A stretch of 64,000 nt of DNA, taken from the NCBI RefSeq assembly GCF_043641075.1, contig NZ_JBHZRC010000004.1, positions 1 to 64,000 on the forward strand, in the 5' to 3' direction. Source of the DNA: Bacillus_BD oryzisoli_A (GTDB taxonomy: Bacteria > Bacillota > Bacilli > Bacillales > Cytobacillaceae). A model generated the notes under the pieces. That model was not told where the DNA came from and ran no database searches. It saw nothing but the letters and a program-made list of their open reading frames with translations. Numbering within the stretch: position 1 is the stretch's first letter; every line of letters starts with the position of its first letter. Shown in pieces: positions 51,853-61,389 of this stretch. The translations under genes and the position numbers were made by a program.

Positions 51853-51881
51853 GAGACAGTACCCTCCTTCCTTCTCAACTA

Positions 51882-52832
51882 CTATTCTGCCATGACTAGC
51901 AGTCTTTCCTCTACCTCTTGCTCTGTCAAGCCATGTTCTGCAATATATCGATTGCGTGGATGCGTGCGGCATTCTGAAGAGCAGCTGCGCATATATTTAT
52001 GCTCATTTTCCTCAGAGCAGAGGATTTTTTTGTTACATTCTGGATTTGCACAGTTTACATACCGCTCACAAGGTTCCCCTGTAAAGTAATCACGTCCGAC
52101 GACAACATGTTCTTTTTGATTAACTGGTACTCCAATTCTATCATCAAACACATAAAGCTGTCCGTCCCACAGCTCGCCTTGAACCTCAGGATCCTTACCG
52201 TATGTGACAATTCCACCGCCCAGTTGGGAAACCTCCTTGAAGCCTTCTTTCAATAGCCAGCCGGAGAATTTTTCACAGCGAATTCCCCCTGTACAATACG
52301 TAACTATTTTTTTATCCTCTAACAACTCTTTATTTTCACGAACCCATTCGGGCAGATCACGGAAATTTTGAACGTCAGGTCTGATAGCGCCTCTAAAATG
52401 CCCCAAATCATATTCATAATCATTCCTTGCATCAAGGATCACGGTGTCTTCATCATTTATACTTTCGAAAAATTCCTTAGGGCTCAAATGTTTACCTGTC
52501 AGTTCATTTGGATTTACATCATCCTCTAAACGAAGGGTAACCAGTTCCTCCCGAAGACGAACCTTCATTTTAGGAAAAGCATGTTCGTCTGCTTGATCAA
52601 TTTTAAAAATCATTTCGGCAAAACGAGGGTCCTGCCTCATTGTCTCCATGTAGCGGTCCGTTTGCTCAACTGTTCCGGAAACTGTTCCATTAATCCCTTC
52701 TAAAGCAATGATAATTCTCCCTTTTAATCCAAGCTCTTGGCAAAGGTTTTTATGCTCCTGTGTAAACTCCTCGGGGTTTTCTATTGGTACATACATATAA
52801 TACAACAATACTCTATAAGGCTTTTGTTCCAT
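51882..52832 (-). CDS. trhO: tRNA uridine(34) hydroxylase TrhO (rhodanese-domain)
   Basis: A 316-residue protein that forms 5-hydroxyuridine at position 34 of tRNA using molecular oxygen. The N-terminal acylphosphatase-like region has ALEGINGTVSGT. The rhodanese domain (about 115-215) has its active cysteine C180 in YCTGGIRCEKFSGWLLK. A C-terminal cysteine-rich zinc region (NCANPECNKKILCSEENEHK, CSSECRTHPRNRYI) completes the family pattern. ATG 52832 is chosen with AGGTGGAAG upstream. B. subtilis YbfQ is the counterpart. Confidence 0.92.
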   Translation of the reverse strand: MEQKPYRVLLYYMYVPIENPEEFTQEHKNLCQELGLKGRIIIALEGINGTVSGTVEQTDRYMETMRQDPRFAEMIFKIDQADEHAFPKMKVRLREELVTLRLEDDVNPNELTGKHLSPKEFFESINDEDTVILDARNDYEYDLGHFRGAIRPDVQNFRDLPEWVRENKELLEDKKIVTYCTGGIRCEKFSGWLLKEGFKEVSQLGGGIVTYGKDPEVQGELWDGQLYVFDDRIGVPVNQKEHVVVGRDYFTGEPCERYVNCANPECNKKILCSEENEHKYMRSCSSECRTHPRNRYIAEHGLTEQEVEERLLVMAE

Positions 52833-52962
52833 TTTATTTCTTCCACCTATCCATTTATATTTGCAAGATATAACTATATACATAGGTTTTATATTAGATA
52901 TTCTTACCGAACTTTAGTATATCAGAAAAATAATGCAAAAGGGTGGAGAGTGCTTGAGATAC

Positions 52963-53005
52963 AAAAAGGTCTGACCCTGATAAGATTTCAACAGTGGTCA
53001 GACCT
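52963..53005 (-). terminator. Terminator of the ribose operon
   Basis: AGGTCTGACC (52967-52976) pairs with GGTCAGACCT (52996-53005); on the minus strand five T residues follow. Confidence 0.8.
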
Positions 53006-53020
53006 AAGCATTATGCTTTC

Positions 53021-53944
53021 TTACTTTTCTTTTGTTACAAGTTTTAAAGGAGCTGCTATATTTTTCTCTACCTCTTTACCTTGTAATACATCTCTTGCAG
53101 CATCTACAGCAAGCTTGCCGATTAACTCTGGTTGTTGGGCTACCGTCGCTTCCATGTTACCTGATTTAATAGCATTTAGCGCGTCGTCATTCCCGTCAAA
53201 TCCAATGACCATAATGTCTTTGCCAGAACTATTAATTGCCTCAATGGCCCCCAATGCCATTTCATCATTATGAGCAAATACAGCTTTGATATCGGGATTT
53301 GCCTGTAAAAGATTCTCCATAACGGTTAAGCCTTTCGTACGATCGAAATCAGCAGCTTGTTTTGCTGTTACATTTAATTTTTGATCTGCTACGTTATGGA
53401 ATCCTTGACCTCTTTCTCTTGTGGCCGAAGCTCCTGGAACTCCCTCTAATTCTGCAACTTGTGTATTTTCACCAAGCTTTTCAACAATATAATTAGCTGC
53501 CATTTCTCCACCTTTAATATTATCTGAAGCTACTAATGCTTCCACCTTCCCTTTATCCGCGGAACGGTCTAGCGTTACAACTGGTATGCCAATATTATTA
53601 GCAGATTGAACGGCTGTTGAAATCGCAGCGGAGTCGGTTGGATTAATGAGCAGAGCATCAACACCCTGTTGAATTAAATCCTCCACATCATTGACTTGTT
53701 TTGCTGAATCATTTTGAGCATCTACGATAATAACTTCCATCCCCAGAGCCTCTACCTCTTTAACCACACCATCTCTTAAGGAAACAAAAAATGGATTATT
53801 TAATGTAGAAACAGATAAGCCTATTTTTATATCCTTAATACTTTCTTTTTTATCCGGTTTTGCCCACCCAGGAGGTTCCATTGAACAAGCACTTAGAAGC
53901 AAAAGCGTTAGTGATAGACATAAAGCTAATAATTTTTTCATCAT
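53021..53944 (-). CDS. rbsB: Ribose-binding lipoprotein RbsB
   Basis: A 307-residue periplasmic-binding-type protein anchored by a lipobox (LLLLSAC, C20). Sugar-binding regions are IGLSVSTLNNPFFVSLRDGV, QQGVDALLINPTDS and FAHNDEMALGAIEAI, and IGFDGNDDALNAI near the C-terminus. It captures ribose for RbsAC. Two adjacent ATG codons follow AGGAGAG; I use the first. It is the last gene of the operon. Confidence 0.93.
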   Translation of the reverse strand: MMKKLLALCLSLTLLLLSACSMEPPGWAKPDKKESIKDIKIGLSVSTLNNPFFVSLRDGVVKEVEALGMEVIIVDAQNDSAKQVNDVEDLIQQGVDALLINPTDSAAISTAVQSANNIGIPVVTLDRSADKGKVEALVASDNIKGGEMAANYIVEKLGENTQVAELEGVPGASATRERGQGFHNVADQKLNVTAKQAADFDRTKGLTVMENLLQANPDIKAVFAHNDEMALGAIEAINSSGKDIMVIGFDGNDDALNAIKSGNMEATVAQQPELIGKLAVDAARDVLQGKEVEKNIAAPLKLVTKEK

Positions 53945-53958
53945 AATCTCTCCTTATG

Positions 53959-54924
53959 CTACTTCTTACGATCAAGTAATACAGCAATTAATATAACGAT
54001 ACCCTTAACGACCATTTGATAGAATGATGATACTCCAAGTAGATTCAAACCATTGTTTAGGGTTCCGATAATTAAAGCACCAATCAGCGTTCCAAAGATT
54101 CTACCTTTACCGCCTGATAAGCTTGTACCGCCTAATACTACTGCTGCAATCGCATCAAGCTCATAGGAAGTACCCGCAGTAGGTTGCGCTGAATTTAATC
54201 GAGAGGTTAAAATCGCTCCCGCTAAAGCGGCAAGCATACCTGAAAGACTATAAATCATAATTTTTACATTTGGTACCTTAATTCCTGAGATAAGTGCTGC
54301 TTTTTCGTTACCACCAATCGCATATGTTTTTCGTCCAAATGGAGTCTTATGAAGAATAATGAATAATACAACGAATGTGATGATCATTGTAATAGCTGGT
54401 ACAGGTATTCCTAAAAAGTATCCACGGCCAAATAATTGAAACAGATAATTATCACCAAGACCAGTAATCGGGTTCCCGCCAGTATAAACAAGTGTCAGAC
54501 CTCTAAAAATTGTCATTGTTGCAAGTGTAGCAATAAATGGAGCCATTTTCCCCTTTGTAATGAACAGGCCGTTTACCATACCCATCAATCCACCAAGAAT
54601 ACAACCTATGATGATAGCAAACATTGGGTCTAAACCAGATACAATCATTCCTGCTGTTAAAGCACTAGATAAAGCAAGAATTGCTCCAACAGACAAATCA
54701 ATTCCACCTGTTAAAATAACAAATGTCATACCAAAAGCAATAAGCGCATTAATCGCAACCTGTCGCAATAAATTTAATATATTTAAAGGTTCTAGAAAGC
54801 TAGGATTTAATATAGAAACAATTACAATTAATATGATCAAGCCTAGCAATGGTCCTAACTTTTGGGTAATTGCACTCATCATATTTGATTTACCAGGTTT
54901 TTTACTAACATTAATGGAATTCAT
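53959..54924 (-). CDS. rbsC: Ribose ABC transporter permease RbsC
   Basis: A 321-residue permease with about ten membrane helices. The family signature GIDLSVGAILALSSALTAG and the later AAVVLGGTSLSGGKGRIFGT are present. It follows rbsA by one base; its ribosome site (AGGAGG) lies in the end of rbsA. Confidence 0.94.
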   Translation of the reverse strand: MNSINVSKKPGKSNMMSAITQKLGPLLGLIILIVIVSILNPSFLEPLNILNLLRQVAINALIAFGMTFVILTGGIDLSVGAILALSSALTAGMIVSGLDPMFAIIIGCILGGLMGMVNGLFITKGKMAPFIATLATMTIFRGLTLVYTGGNPITGLGDNYLFQLFGRGYFLGIPVPAITMIITFVVLFIILHKTPFGRKTYAIGGNEKAALISGIKVPNVKIMIYSLSGMLAALAGAILTSRLNSAQPTAGTSYELDAIAAVVLGGTSLSGGKGRIFGTLIGALIIGTLNNGLNLLGVSSFYQMVVKGIVILIAVLLDRKK

Positions 54925-54925
54925 C

Positions 54926-56407
54926 TTACAGACCTCCTGTTGCCAATGTCATAATTTTTTCTTGGGTCGCATCTTTTTTCATTAACTCACCACTTATTTT
55001 TCCTTCATGAACCACGAGGATTCGATCACTCATTCCAAGGATCTCAGGTAGTTCTGAGGATACCATAATAATGGCTACACCCCGATCGGTTAATTCATTC
55101 ATCAGCTGATAAATTTCTCTCTTCGCTCCAACATCTACACCTCTGGTTGGTTCATCTAAAATAAGTAATTTCGGCCCGATTCCAACCCACTTGGCAATAA
55201 CTACTTTTTGCTGATTTCCTCCCGAAAGCTTACCAACTGCAATATCTGGAGACTCTGTTTTTACAGTCAGGCGTTTGATCAGCAAATTGACAAAGTCAGC
55301 TTCACTTTTTTCATTAATAATTCCTTTTGGGGCGAAACTAGAAAGGGTTGGCAATACCATATTGTCTCTTATAGAGAAATCGAGTATTAACCCCTCATCT
55401 TTTCGATCCTCCGTTATGAATCCGATTCCTGACTTAACAGCCTGCTCCGGTGATTTAATCGATACCTTCTCACCGTTTAACCAAATTTCACCCTCATCCA
55501 TCGCATCAAGACCAAATATTGCTCTCATGATTTCAGTTCTACCGGCTCCCATCAATCCTGAAACCCCGACTATTTCGCCCTCTCGAACTGAAAAACTCAC
55601 ACCCTTAAATTGTCCGTTTTTAGTTAAACCCTTTACTTGAAGAACGGTTTCACCTAGGTTTGGATTTCGTTGAGGATATCGATCAGTTAATTCCCGACCC
55701 ACCATTTTCCTAACGACCTCATCAAAATTCGTTTCCGGAATCTTCTTAGTGTCAACGGTTTTTCCATCACGCATAACGGTTATTCGGTCACAGATTGCAA
55801 AAATCTCTTCCATTCGATGAGAAATATAGACAATGGATACGCCTGCCTTTTTTAATGAGGAGATGACATCAAACAGCTTACTGATTTCTCTTTCGGTTAA
55901 TGCAGCTGTCGGTTCATCCATGATTATTACTTTTGCTTCAGTCATTAAGGCCTTTGCAATCTCAATCATCTGCTGTTCCCCTACAGAGCAGCTTCCCGCT
56001 TCTTTATCTAACGGAATCGATACCGCTAATCGATCAAATTGTTTTTTTGCCAGCGCTTTCATTTCATTTGTTTTTAACAGCCCGAATGAGTTTTTCAGTT
56101 CTTTACCAATAAATAAATTCTCAAGAACCGTCATATCAGGCCAAATATTCAATTCCTGGTGTATAAAGGTTATTCCGTATTGCTCCGCTTCCTTGGGATT
56201 CTTAAAATAGGTTTCCTTCCCGTCAATTGTGATCGTTCCTTTATCACGAGAATGCAGTCCCGTAAGTACGTTCATCATCGTTGATTTTCCTGCACCGTTT
56301 TCCCCCATAAGTGCGTGTACTTCTCCATCCATTAAATCAAAATCCACACCTGTTAATACTTGATTGGTTCCAAATGCTTTATAGATGTTTTCCATCGTAA
56401 TTCGCAT
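54926..56407 (-). CDS. rbsA: Ribose ABC transporter ATPase RbsA (two domains)
   Basis: A 493-residue protein with two fused ATPase domains. The first has Walker A GENGAGKSTMM, signature CSVGEQQMI and Walker B IIMDEPTAAL. The second has the degenerate Walker A GLMGAGRTE, signature LSGGNQQKVVI and Walker B LLILDEPTRGVD. The length matches B. subtilis RbsA. ATG 56407 follows GAGGTG; the longer frame adds three residues. Confidence 0.95.
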   Translation of the reverse strand: MRITMENIYKAFGTNQVLTGVDFDLMDGEVHALMGENGAGKSTMMNVLTGLHSRDKGTITIDGKETYFKNPKEAEQYGITFIHQELNIWPDMTVLENLFIGKELKNSFGLLKTNEMKALAKKQFDRLAVSIPLDKEAGSCSVGEQQMIEIAKALMTEAKVIIMDEPTAALTEREISKLFDVISSLKKAGVSIVYISHRMEEIFAICDRITVMRDGKTVDTKKIPETNFDEVVRKMVGRELTDRYPQRNPNLGETVLQVKGLTKNGQFKGVSFSVREGEIVGVSGLMGAGRTEIMRAIFGLDAMDEGEIWLNGEKVSIKSPEQAVKSGIGFITEDRKDEGLILDFSIRDNMVLPTLSSFAPKGIINEKSEADFVNLLIKRLTVKTESPDIAVGKLSGGNQQKVVIAKWVGIGPKLLILDEPTRGVDVGAKREIYQLMNELTDRGVAIIMVSSELPEILGMSDRILVVHEGKISGELMKKDATQEKIMTLATGGL

Positions 56408-56424
56408 GTTTATCACCTCATCTA

Positions 56425-56820
56425 TTAGAAGAATACTCCTGATTGTAAAATACAGTTTGCGTATGGTGTAATTTCACCTGTACGAATGACTGCTTTTGCT
56501 TGTTTTGTTAATTGCTTAAACTCCTCATGGGAAACTTGCTCGATTGTTTTATCTGCAAATTTTTCTCTTAAATATTTCGCATGCTCAGGATTTCCTTCTT
56601 CTATCTCAGAGGCAATCATTACTTTTTCAATTACCATATCCTCTTCAACAGCATTTACTACATCCTTGAATGAGGGCATGCCTGTTTTGACGGCTAAATC
56701 AATTTTATTCACACCTTCTGGAATAGGCAGACCAGCATCTGCAATCACAATAAAGTCTGTATGACCCAAATCAGCTAATACTTTTGAAATATGACTGTTC
56801 AAAATCCCATAACGTTTCAT
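56425..56820 (-). CDS. rbsD: D-ribose pyranase RbsD
   Basis: A 131-residue enzyme that interconverts pyranose and furanose forms of ribose. The N-terminus GILNSHISKVLADLGHTD with catalytic histidines, and VIRTGEITPYANCILQSGVFF at the end with the conserved tyrosine/asparagine, match RbsD. It is between rbsK (one base upstream) and rbsA. Confidence 0.94.
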   Translation of the reverse strand: MKRYGILNSHISKVLADLGHTDFIVIADAGLPIPEGVNKIDLAVKTGMPSFKDVVNAVEEDMVIEKVMIASEIEEGNPEHAKYLREKFADKTIEQVSHEEFKQLTKQAKAVIRTGEITPYANCILQSGVFF

Positions 56821-56821
56821 T

Positions 56822-57700
56822 TTATAAACACCCTTCTACTTCTTCTCTTGTTGGCATGCCGCCCTGTGCACCAAATTTTGTAACAGACAATGATGCTGCG
56901 CGATTCGCAAAGCGGATACTGTCTTTCATACTTTTTCCTTCAGCAATTGCAACAGCAAATGCCGCATTAAAGGTATCTCCTGCACCTGTTGTATCAACCG
57001 CCTCAACAGCATAAGAAGGGACAAGCACCTCAATCTCACCATCATAATAACGGACTCCGTTTTTACCTTCAGTGACCAACAATTTATTCGGATACTCCTT
57101 TAAAGCCTCATGAATATCTTTGTTATTAAAAAGAACGGAAGCCTCCCATTCATTTGGTGTTATAAAAGCAGCCCTTTCAATTACCGTCTTACTAATTGGT
57201 CTGGCTGGTGCTGGATTTAGCAATAACGGCACATCGTTTGCAAAGCAAATTTCTGCTACATATTCTACTGTTTCTTCTGGAATTTCTTGCTGGATCAAGA
57301 CAATATCTGATTTACAAATTACTTCCAGCGCTTTTTTTACATAATCGGGAGTGACATAATTATTTGCACCCTTCACCACGATAATGCTGTTATCCCCTTC
57401 TGCAAGGGTAATATGTGCAGTACCCGTTTCTGTGTGTGTAACCGGTTCCACATAATCTGTAAAAACACGGTTTGCATTAAAATTCTTTATGATCTCTTCA
57501 CCAAATCCATCTCCACCTACGCATCCAACCATATGGACATTAGCCCCAAGCCTGGCGGCAGCAACAGCCTGGTTTGCACCTTTGCCGCCGGGAACAGTCT
57601 TAAAACTCTCTCCTAAAATTGTTTCCCCTTTATTTGGTCTTTTTGAAGCGGTTACAACTAAATCCATAGAAGAACTTCCAATAATCGTTATATTAGCCAT
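56822..57700 (-). CDS. rbsK: Ribokinase RbsK
   Basis: A 292-residue PfkB-family kinase that phosphorylates ribose at O5. The substrate motif GGKGANQAVAAARLG (about 39-53) and the anion-hole/catalytic motif DTTGAGDTFNAAFA are intact. ATG 57700 gives the normal N-terminus MANITIIGSSSMDLV; the longer frame lacks support. It overlaps the end of rbsR by 8 bases. Confidence 0.95.
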   Translation of the reverse strand: MANITIIGSSSMDLVVTASKRPNKGETILGESFKTVPGGKGANQAVAAARLGANVHMVGCVGGDGFGEEIIKNFNANRVFTDYVEPVTHTETGTAHITLAEGDNSIIVVKGANNYVTPDYVKKALEVICKSDIVLIQQEIPEETVEYVAEICFANDVPLLLNPAPARPISKTVIERAAFITPNEWEASVLFNNKDIHEALKEYPNKLLVTEGKNGVRYYDGEIEVLVPSYAVEAVDTTGAGDTFNAAFAVAIAEGKSMKDSIRFANRAASLSVTKFGAQGGMPTREEVEGCL

Positions 57701-58679
57701 TTTTCTCAACCTTTCTTGTCGTTTGCCTTTCAACAAATGTAACAGGCATTTGAATATTCTTTTGCACTAATGGTTCATTGTTAATTGTTTTCATTAGTAG
57801 CTTCGCAGCTTCTCTTCCCATATCATAGGCAGGCTGTCTAATGGTAGATAGCGACGGAAAAAGCAGCTTACTTAGCGGGATATCGTCGTACCCAATAATT
57901 TGTAAGTCAGCAGGTATTGATTTCCCTATTCGCAGCGCCTCATGTAATATGGCTGCTGCACTGAGGTCGTTGCTGGCAATGATTCCATCTGTTTCAGGAA
58001 ATTTCTCAAATAATGTTTTAGCCATTTTCTCGGCATCCTGAAAACTAAATGATGACGGAATTACATGAAAGTCCACATTAGCATCACAAAGCTCGTCTAC
58101 TGCACCTTTGAATCGATCCTGTGCGGTCCTTAACTCAATAGGTCCTCTTAGTAAAACTATGCGTTTGCTTCCCCTTCTGATCATTTCATGTGCTGCTTTT
58201 TTTCCTCCCTCTAATCCATCCGAAAACACGGAAGGATGACTGTTAGTTGTTCGATCAAGAAAAACTACGGGAATAGATAAGTTCTCATAAAGCTTAGTCT
58301 CAGCTTGATTCGTTGCAGAAATAATTCCTATGACATTATTTTGTTTAAATGTTTGAATGTATTCTATTTCTTTTTCAGGTTTTTCATCAGCATTTCCAAT
58401 AATTAAATGGATACCTTGTGCCTGCATTTCATCCTCAACTCCGCGAGCTAATTCGGGAAAGAAGGGATTACGGATATCAGGCAGTAATAATCCTATTAAT
58501 CGTGACTTTTTTTTAAAAAGGGATCTTGCCACTTCATTTGGTTTGTAATCTAATTCTTTTATGGCATCATTTACTAGCTTTCGGGTATCTTCATGTGTAT
58601 AGCCTTTATTATTCAAAACTCTTGAAACGGTCGCCACTGAAACTCCAGCTTTTTGTGCGACATCGCGGATTGTTACCAT
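57693..58679 (-). CDS. rbsR: LacI-family repressor RbsR
   Basis: A 328-residue LacI-type regulator. The N-terminal HTH is VTIRDVAQKAGVSVATVSRV with the hinge VARSLFKKKSRLIGLL, then the sugar-binding core. It is the first gene of rbsRKDACB and so controls its own operon. ATG 58679 follows AGAGGTG. Its presumed operator lies 15 bp upstream. Confidence 0.93.
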   Translation of the reverse strand: MVTIRDVAQKAGVSVATVSRVLNNKGYTHEDTRKLVNDAIKELDYKPNEVARSLFKKKSRLIGLLLPDIRNPFFPELARGVEDEMQAQGIHLIIGNADEKPEKEIEYIQTFKQNNVIGIISATNQAETKLYENLSIPVVFLDRTTNSHPSVFSDGLEGGKKAAHEMIRRGSKRIVLLRGPIELRTAQDRFKGAVDELCDANVDFHVIPSSFSFQDAEKMAKTLFEKFPETDGIIASNDLSAAAILHEALRIGKSIPADLQIIGYDDIPLSKLLFPSLSTIRQPAYDMGREAAKLLMKTINNEPLVQKNIQMPVTFVERQTTRKVEKNG

Positions 58680-58693
58680 CGATTCACCTCTTT

Positions 58694-58711
58694 TGTGTAA
58701 CCGGTTACACA
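58694..58711. promoter_or_regulatory. RbsR operator / cre at the rbs promoter
   Basis: TGTGTAACCGGTTACACA is a perfect 18-bp palindrome. The inner 14 bp (58696-58709) also fit the CcpA cre consensus TGWNANCGNTNWCA, so RbsR and CcpA may both bind here. Confidence 0.8.
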
Positions 58712-58712
58712 T

Positions 58713-58741
58713 ATAGTAGCATAATATTTTTGGTTATGCAA
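58713..58741 (-). promoter_or_regulatory. Sigma-A promoter of the rbs operon
   Basis: On the minus strand, -35 TTGCAT (58736-58741) and -10 TACTAT (58713-58718) are 17 bp apart, with the operator immediately downstream. Confidence 0.65.
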
Positions 58742-58922
58742 CATAGATTATGTTTCAAATAATAGTTAATTAACTCAGATAAATGGCATTTGTGCCTTAC
58801 ATTTTCATTAGTTTGGCCCAATAATCATATAATAATAAAATGATCTACAAGCATAAAAGTTTTTTATCCCTTTACTTATTGTTACTATTACATACGATAA
58901 CACCATGAAAGGAAGTATTCCC

Positions 58923-59927
58923 GTGACTAATGTAAATATTCCGGTTTCCGTCTTGAACCTTGTTCCTATTCGCAAAGGTCAAAATGCAAAACAAGCCATT
59001 GATTCAATGGTTGAACTTGCCCGTGCCACTGAAAAAATGGGGTATCGCAGATATTGGATTGCGGAGCATCATAACGCTCCAACACTCGTTAGTTCTGCAA
59101 CCGCCCTTTTAATAAAACATACATTAGAACAAACAGAAAACATTCCCGTTGGGTCTGGAGGAATCATGCTGCCAAATCATGCTCCACTAGTTGTAGCAGA
59201 GCAATTTGGTACGATGGCAACGATTTATCCTAATCGAGTCGAACTAGGACTTGGCCGGGCTCCCGGTACGGATCAACTGACATCCAATGCATTAAGAAGG
59301 TCTAGAGGACATGAATCTGTTTATACCTTCCCTGATGACGTTCAATCACTGCTAACCTATTTCGGACCTGAAGAAGTGCAAAGCTATGTAAAAGCACATC
59401 CTGGTGTTGGCACTCGCGTTCCGATATACATCTTAGGCTCTTCTACCGATTCTGCCTATTTGGCTGCCAAATTGGGGTTACCCTATGTGTTTGCTTCTCA
59501 TTTTGCTCCACAGCAGATGGGTGCCGCCATTTCTATTTATCGGGAAAAATTCCAGCCTTCAGAATATCTCGATAAACCGTATATGATGGTATGTTTAAAT
59601 GTGGTTGCCGCTGAAACGGATGAAGAAGCAAAATTATTAGCGTCATCATTAGACCTGTTTTTCTTGAATGTTGTACGAAGCTCTACCATGCCTTTGAGCC
59701 CTCCGATTGAAAATATGGATGACTATTGGAATCCAATGGAGAAAGAAATGGTAAAATCAATGACAAGTGCTGTTTTGATGGGTAGTAAAGAGAGTATTCG
59801 TGAGCAATTAATAGACTTTCAAGAACAGTTTGCTGTCGATGAACTTATGGCGATTTCATATATTTATGATGAGGAGAAACAAAAACGTTCCTATGAAATT
59901 CTAAAAGAAGTTGTGGATGGGAGATAG
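58923..59927 (+). CDS. LLM-class flavin-dependent oxidoreductase
   Basis: A 334-residue bacterial-luciferase-like monooxygenase. Typical regions are LVPIRKGQNAKQAIDSMVEL at the N-terminus, YWIAEHHNAPTLVSSAT, VGSGGIMLPNHAPLVVAEQF and ELGLGRAPGTDQLT. The substrate is unknown; related proteins are annotated only as LLM oxidoreductases. GTG 58923 has AAAGGAAG 8 bases upstream. An IS256-family element begins 46 bp downstream, separating it from its probable terminator. Confidence 0.87.
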   Translation: MTNVNIPVSVLNLVPIRKGQNAKQAIDSMVELARATEKMGYRRYWIAEHHNAPTLVSSATALLIKHTLEQTENIPVGSGGIMLPNHAPLVVAEQFGTMATIYPNRVELGLGRAPGTDQLTSNALRRSRGHESVYTFPDDVQSLLTYFGPEEVQSYVKAHPGVGTRVPIYILGSSTDSAYLAAKLGLPYVFASHFAPQQMGAAISIYREKFQPSEYLDKPYMMVCLNVVAAETDEEAKLLASSLDLFFLNVVRSSTMPLSPPIENMDDYWNPMEKEMVKSMTSAVLMGSKESIREQLIDFQEQFAVDELMAISYIYDEEKQKRSYEILKEVVDGR

Positions 59928-59981
59928 TATTTCGGGCGTTATTTTGGCTTGATACGAAATTGATAACCCATTTGGGAGTGT

Positions 59982-60039
59982 AAACTAAACTGTGTAAGTA
60001 AGAGAGCGTACGGCTCTTACTTCGCAGTTTAGTTTTTTT
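59982..60039 (+). terminator. Terminator-like hairpin inside the left end of the IS256-family element
   Basis: AAACTAAACTG (59982-59992) pairs with CAGTTTAGTTT (60025-60035), with an inner stem GTAAGAG/CTCTTAC and a T-run. It would block read-through from upstream genes into the transposase. Confidence 0.65.
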
Positions 60040-60086
60040 ATTGGTAAACTATAAATATATGAATTGAATTGGGAGAGTTGTTTATA

Positions 60087-61322
60087 ATGGTAAAATCTAA
60101 GCGTGATCCAAATACAGTGGAATTAGCTAATAGAATTATTGAACAATATCAACCAGAATCCGTACAAGACATGCAGAATGCACTTAAAGATATTTTTGGT
60201 CCAATGTTTGAGGCAATGTTAAAAGGTGAAATGAATCATCACCTAGGCTACGACTCAAATGATAAGGGCGAAAAAGAAACGACAAATAGACGCAATGGTT
60301 ATGGGAGAAAATTACTGAAAACCAGTGCTGGAGAGGTGGAAATTGAAGTACCTCGTGATCGAGATGGATCTTTTGAACCCAAAATTATTCCAAAACGTAA
60401 GAAAGATGTTTCGGAGATTGAGGATAAAGTGATTGCAATGTATGCAAGAGGAATGTCACAACGAGATATTTCATCTACAATTGAGGACATTTATGGCTTT
60501 TCTGTATCCCATGAAATGGTTTCTGATATCACAGATACAGTGCTGCCTGAACTTGAAGAGTGGCAAAGTCGCCCATTAAATAACTGTTATCCATTTGTTT
60601 TTGTAGACTGTATGTACACAACTGTTCGAAATCAATATGAAACCAAGAAGTATGCGGTCTACACCATTTTAGGTTATACAATGGAAGGTAATAAGGACAT
60701 TCTTGGTTTATGGCTTAATGAAACAGAAAGCAAGCATAAATGGATGCAAATATTTGATGAAATTAAGGCAAGAGGTGTCGAGGATATTTTCTTTATTTCC
60801 ATGGATGGGGTATCTGGTTTAGAAGAAGGAGCTCGTTCTATTTTCCCTAATGTAATTGTCCAACGATGCATTGTGCATTTAATCCGGAATTCTATTAAGT
60901 ACGTTCCAAGCAAGGACTATAAAGCCTTTACTGCGTCTTTAAGGAAGGTATATGGAGCCCAAAGTTTAAAGGCCTGTCAAAGTGCTCTAGAAGCTTTTAA
61001 ACAACAGTGGTCTACTTATCCTGGTGCAATAGATGTCTGGGTACGTAACTTTGAGCACGTTGAGCAATTATATGACTATGGAAGTGCTGTTCGAAAAATA
61101 ATGTACACGACTAACGCAGTGGAAAGCATCCATTCCAGTTTTAGAAAAGTTACGAAAAAAGGAGCATTCCCCAATGAAAATGCTCTCTTTAAAGTTCTTT
61201 ATCTTCGTGTAAAAGAATTAGAGAAAAAATGGGAAGGCGGGCATATCCAAAACTGGTCACTAGCCATGAACCAGCTATTAATTGATGACCGGTTAAAGGA
61301 AAGAGTTCTCAAATACATCTGA
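60087..61322 (+). CDS. IS256-family transposase
   Basis: A 411-residue DDE transposase of the mutator type. The catalytic triad is D174 (VFVDCMYTTV), D240 (ISMDGVSGLEE) and E346 (YTTNAVESIHS). The C/H motif RCIVHLIRNS (C261, H264) sits before the insertion helical region, as in the family. ATG 60087 follows GGGAGAG; the longer TTG start lacks a site. Confidence 0.93.
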   Translation: MVKSKRDPNTVELANRIIEQYQPESVQDMQNALKDIFGPMFEAMLKGEMNHHLGYDSNDKGEKETTNRRNGYGRKLLKTSAGEVEIEVPRDRDGSFEPKIIPKRKKDVSEIEDKVIAMYARGMSQRDISSTIEDIYGFSVSHEMVSDITDTVLPELEEWQSRPLNNCYPFVFVDCMYTTVRNQYETKKYAVYTILGYTMEGNKDILGLWLNETESKHKWMQIFDEIKARGVEDIFFISMDGVSGLEEGARSIFPNVIVQRCIVHLIRNSIKYVPSKDYKAFTASLRKVYGAQSLKACQSALEAFKQQWSTYPGAIDVWVRNFEHVEQLYDYGSAVRKIMYTTNAVESIHSSFRKVTKKGAFPNENALFKVLYLRVKELEKKWEGGHIQNWSLAMNQLLIDDRLKERVLKYI

Positions 61323-61389
61323 GTGTGTGATCGCAACTTACACACTTAATTTGACAACCCCACCCATTTCCTAATCTGGATGATGTAAT

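Larger units (their letters stand above)
59974..61361 (+). mobile_element. Intact IS256-family insertion sequence
   Basis: The element is 1388 bp. Its ends are 26-bp imperfect inverted repeats (59974-59999 and 61336-61361, 19 of 26 positions match), sharing GTGTAAGT. Both flanks carry the 8-bp direct repeat ACCCATTT (59966-59973 and 61362-61369), the expected target duplication. The transposase is intact, so the element looks recent and may be active. Confidence 0.92.

Noticed and set aside
51853..51972. N-terminal extension of the small membrane gene into trhO (96-codon version)
   Set aside because: It would overlap the end of trhO by about 90 bp in another frame and lacks a ribosome site; the AAGGAGGG inside it marks a later start.
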